Shown here: positions 6,576 to 7,511 of the stretch, piece after piece
How positions within the stretch are numbered: the first letter of the stretch is position 1
Layout of the letters: each line of letters begins with the position of its first letter
Origin: Alphaproteobacteria bacterium
Lineage (GTDB): Bacteria; Pseudomonadota; Alphaproteobacteria; Micropepsales; Micropepsaceae
Direction: 5' to 3'
Length of the DNA: 7,511 nt
Assembly (NCBI GenBank): GCA_947373775.1
Contig: CANBZE010000077.1
Location: forward strand, 1-7,511
Translations under genes and position numbers: made by a program
Notes under the pieces: model-generated
What the model was told of the DNA's origin: nothing
Databases searched by the model: none
What the model saw: the letters and a program-made list of their open reading frames with translations, nothing else

Positions 6576-7511
6576 TCACCGTCTCAGGTCGAGAGTATAG
6601 GGGAAATCCGGATTGAATTCTTCATTCGCGGCCTGGAATACTCCGCCGGTGAAGCCGAAGGGCTCGAAACGGGCCAGCCTGCGGCCCTCTGCCTCATTGG
6701 CGTTGACCGGAAAAATTTCAGAGTTGCGGCCACCGGCATGGGCGACGCGATAGGTGCAACCACCCAGCGAGCGACTGCGCCAGCCGTCCCAGATCTCGAT
6801 GATCAGCGGCGCGTGCGCCGGGATGGTGGGATGCAGGCCATGCGGCGGCTGCCAGGCCTTGAAGCGCACACCCGCCACGGCTTCGCCCTGCGCCGTCGGG
6901 CGCAGCGGCATGGCGCGGCCATTGACCAGCGCGCGGTGACGTCCGGGTGTCAGGCCCTTGAGCTTCACCTCCAGGCGCTCGACCGATGAATCCACATAGC
7001 GCGCGGTGCCGCCCGGCGTGCCTTCTTCGGCCAGCACGTTCCACGGTTCCAGCGCCGTGCGCAGTTCCAGCTCCACGCCGTCATACTGAACCGTGCCGAG
7101 CAGCGGAAAGCGGAAGTCCCAGTGCGGCCGGTACCATTCCAGGTCGAAGGCAAAGCCGTGATCGTTCATGTCGGCGATGACATCGGCCAGGTCCGCCCAG
7201 GCGAAATGCGGCAGCATGAAACGGTCATGCAGTCCGGTGCCCCAGCGCGCCAGGCTGCTGCGATATGGCTCGCGCCAGAACCGCGCGATCAGGGCGCGCA
7301 GCAGCAGCGATTGCGCCAGGCTCATCTCCGCATGCGGCGGCATTTCAAAGCCGCGGAATTCCACCAGGCCCAATCGGCCAGTGGGGCCATCGGGGGAATA
7401 AAGCTTGTCGATGCAGATTTCGGTGCGGTGGGTGTTGCCGGTGGAGTCGGCCAGCAGGTTGCGGAACACCCGGTCCACCAGCCAGGGCGGAATATTGGCG
7501 GCGGCGCGGGA
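6576..7511 (-). CDS. DUF2126 (COG4196) protein, C-terminal 311 residues (partial, 5' end outside window)
   Basis: First visible gene of the minus-strand operon. The frame is open to the right edge of the window, so the GTG at 7478 is not the real start: the 11 codons before it encode conserved family sequence ([12 protein letters not shown]). Full-length members are about 1,100 residues, with a transglutaminase-like domain at the N-terminus followed by DUF2126; only the DUF2126 end is seen here. Recognisable blocks are [47 protein letters not shown] and [15 protein letters not shown], with an intact C-terminus ending YTLDLRR and a TGA at 6578-6576. The role is unknown. Repeated association with the ATP-grasp, Alpha-E and transglutaminase genes suggests a part in the same peptide or amide pathway. 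The next gene starts 29 bases downstream, consistent with one transcript. Confidence 0.88.
   Translation of the reverse strand, partial: SRAAANIPPWLVDRVFRNLLADSTGNTHRTEICIDKLYSPDGPTGRLGLVEFRGFEMPPHAEMSLAQSLLLRALIARFWREPYRSSLARWGTGLHDRFMLPHFAWADLADVIADMNDHGFAFDLEWYRPHWDFRFPLLGTVQYDGVELELRTALEPWNVLAEEGTPGGTARYVDSSVERLEVKLKGLTPGRHRALVNGRAMPLRPTAQGEAVAGVRFKAWQPPHGLHPTIPAHAPLIIEIWDGWRSRSLGGCTYRVAHAGGRNSEIFPVNANEAEGRRLARFEPFGFTGGVFQAANEEFNPDFPYTLDLRR

Noticed and set aside
5443..6600. A 385-codon plus-strand open frame opposite the N-terminal half of the ATP-grasp gene
   Set aside because: Same shadow composition, no recognisable family, and it lies fully across conserved ATP-grasp coding sequence.

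Overview
This is a GC-rich (roughly 65% by eye), densely coded chromosomal window from a bacterium, most likely an alphaproteobacterium. That placement rests on composition, codon use and the gene families; the order cannot be fixed from the sequence. I see no tRNA, rRNA, CRISPR array, insertion sequence or other mobile element. The longest non-coding stretch is 103 bases.

Layout. Positions 1-156 hold the 3' tail of an unrecognised plus-strand gene. It is followed 10 bases later by a complete D-2-hydroxyacid dehydrogenase of the hydroxypyruvate/glyoxylate reductase type (167-1084, plus). Directly abutting it on the minus strand is a small ZIP-family metal permease (1085-1804). A 103-base divergent intergenic region (1805-1907) separates the permease from an exported alkaline-phosphatase-superfamily phosphodiesterase/nucleotide pyrophosphatase (1908-3116, plus). 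From 3113 to the right edge lies a minus-strand operon, read from right to left: the C-terminal part of a DUF2126 protein (6576-7511, continuing beyond the window), a fused circularly permuted ATP-grasp plus Alpha-E protein (4036-6546), and a transglutaminase-like cysteine protease homologue (3113-4036).

How the genes work together. The minus-strand operon is the main point of interest. ATP-grasp (COG2308-type), Alpha-E (COG2307-type), transglutaminase-like and DUF2126 (COG4196-type) genes recur together in bacteria. Comparative genomics has proposed them to be an amide-ligase and peptide-processing system, but substrate and product are, to my knowledge, unknown. Here the two middle components are fused, and the last two genes overlap at TGATG, which suggests translational coupling. 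The system is therefore a recognised but functionally unresolved cluster, not one seen here for the first time. The dehydrogenase, permease and phosphodiesterase are probably independent neighbours. Both convergent junctions are fully packed: one has zero spacing, and the other has a 4-base overlap in which both stop codons sit inside a 10-bp palindrome.
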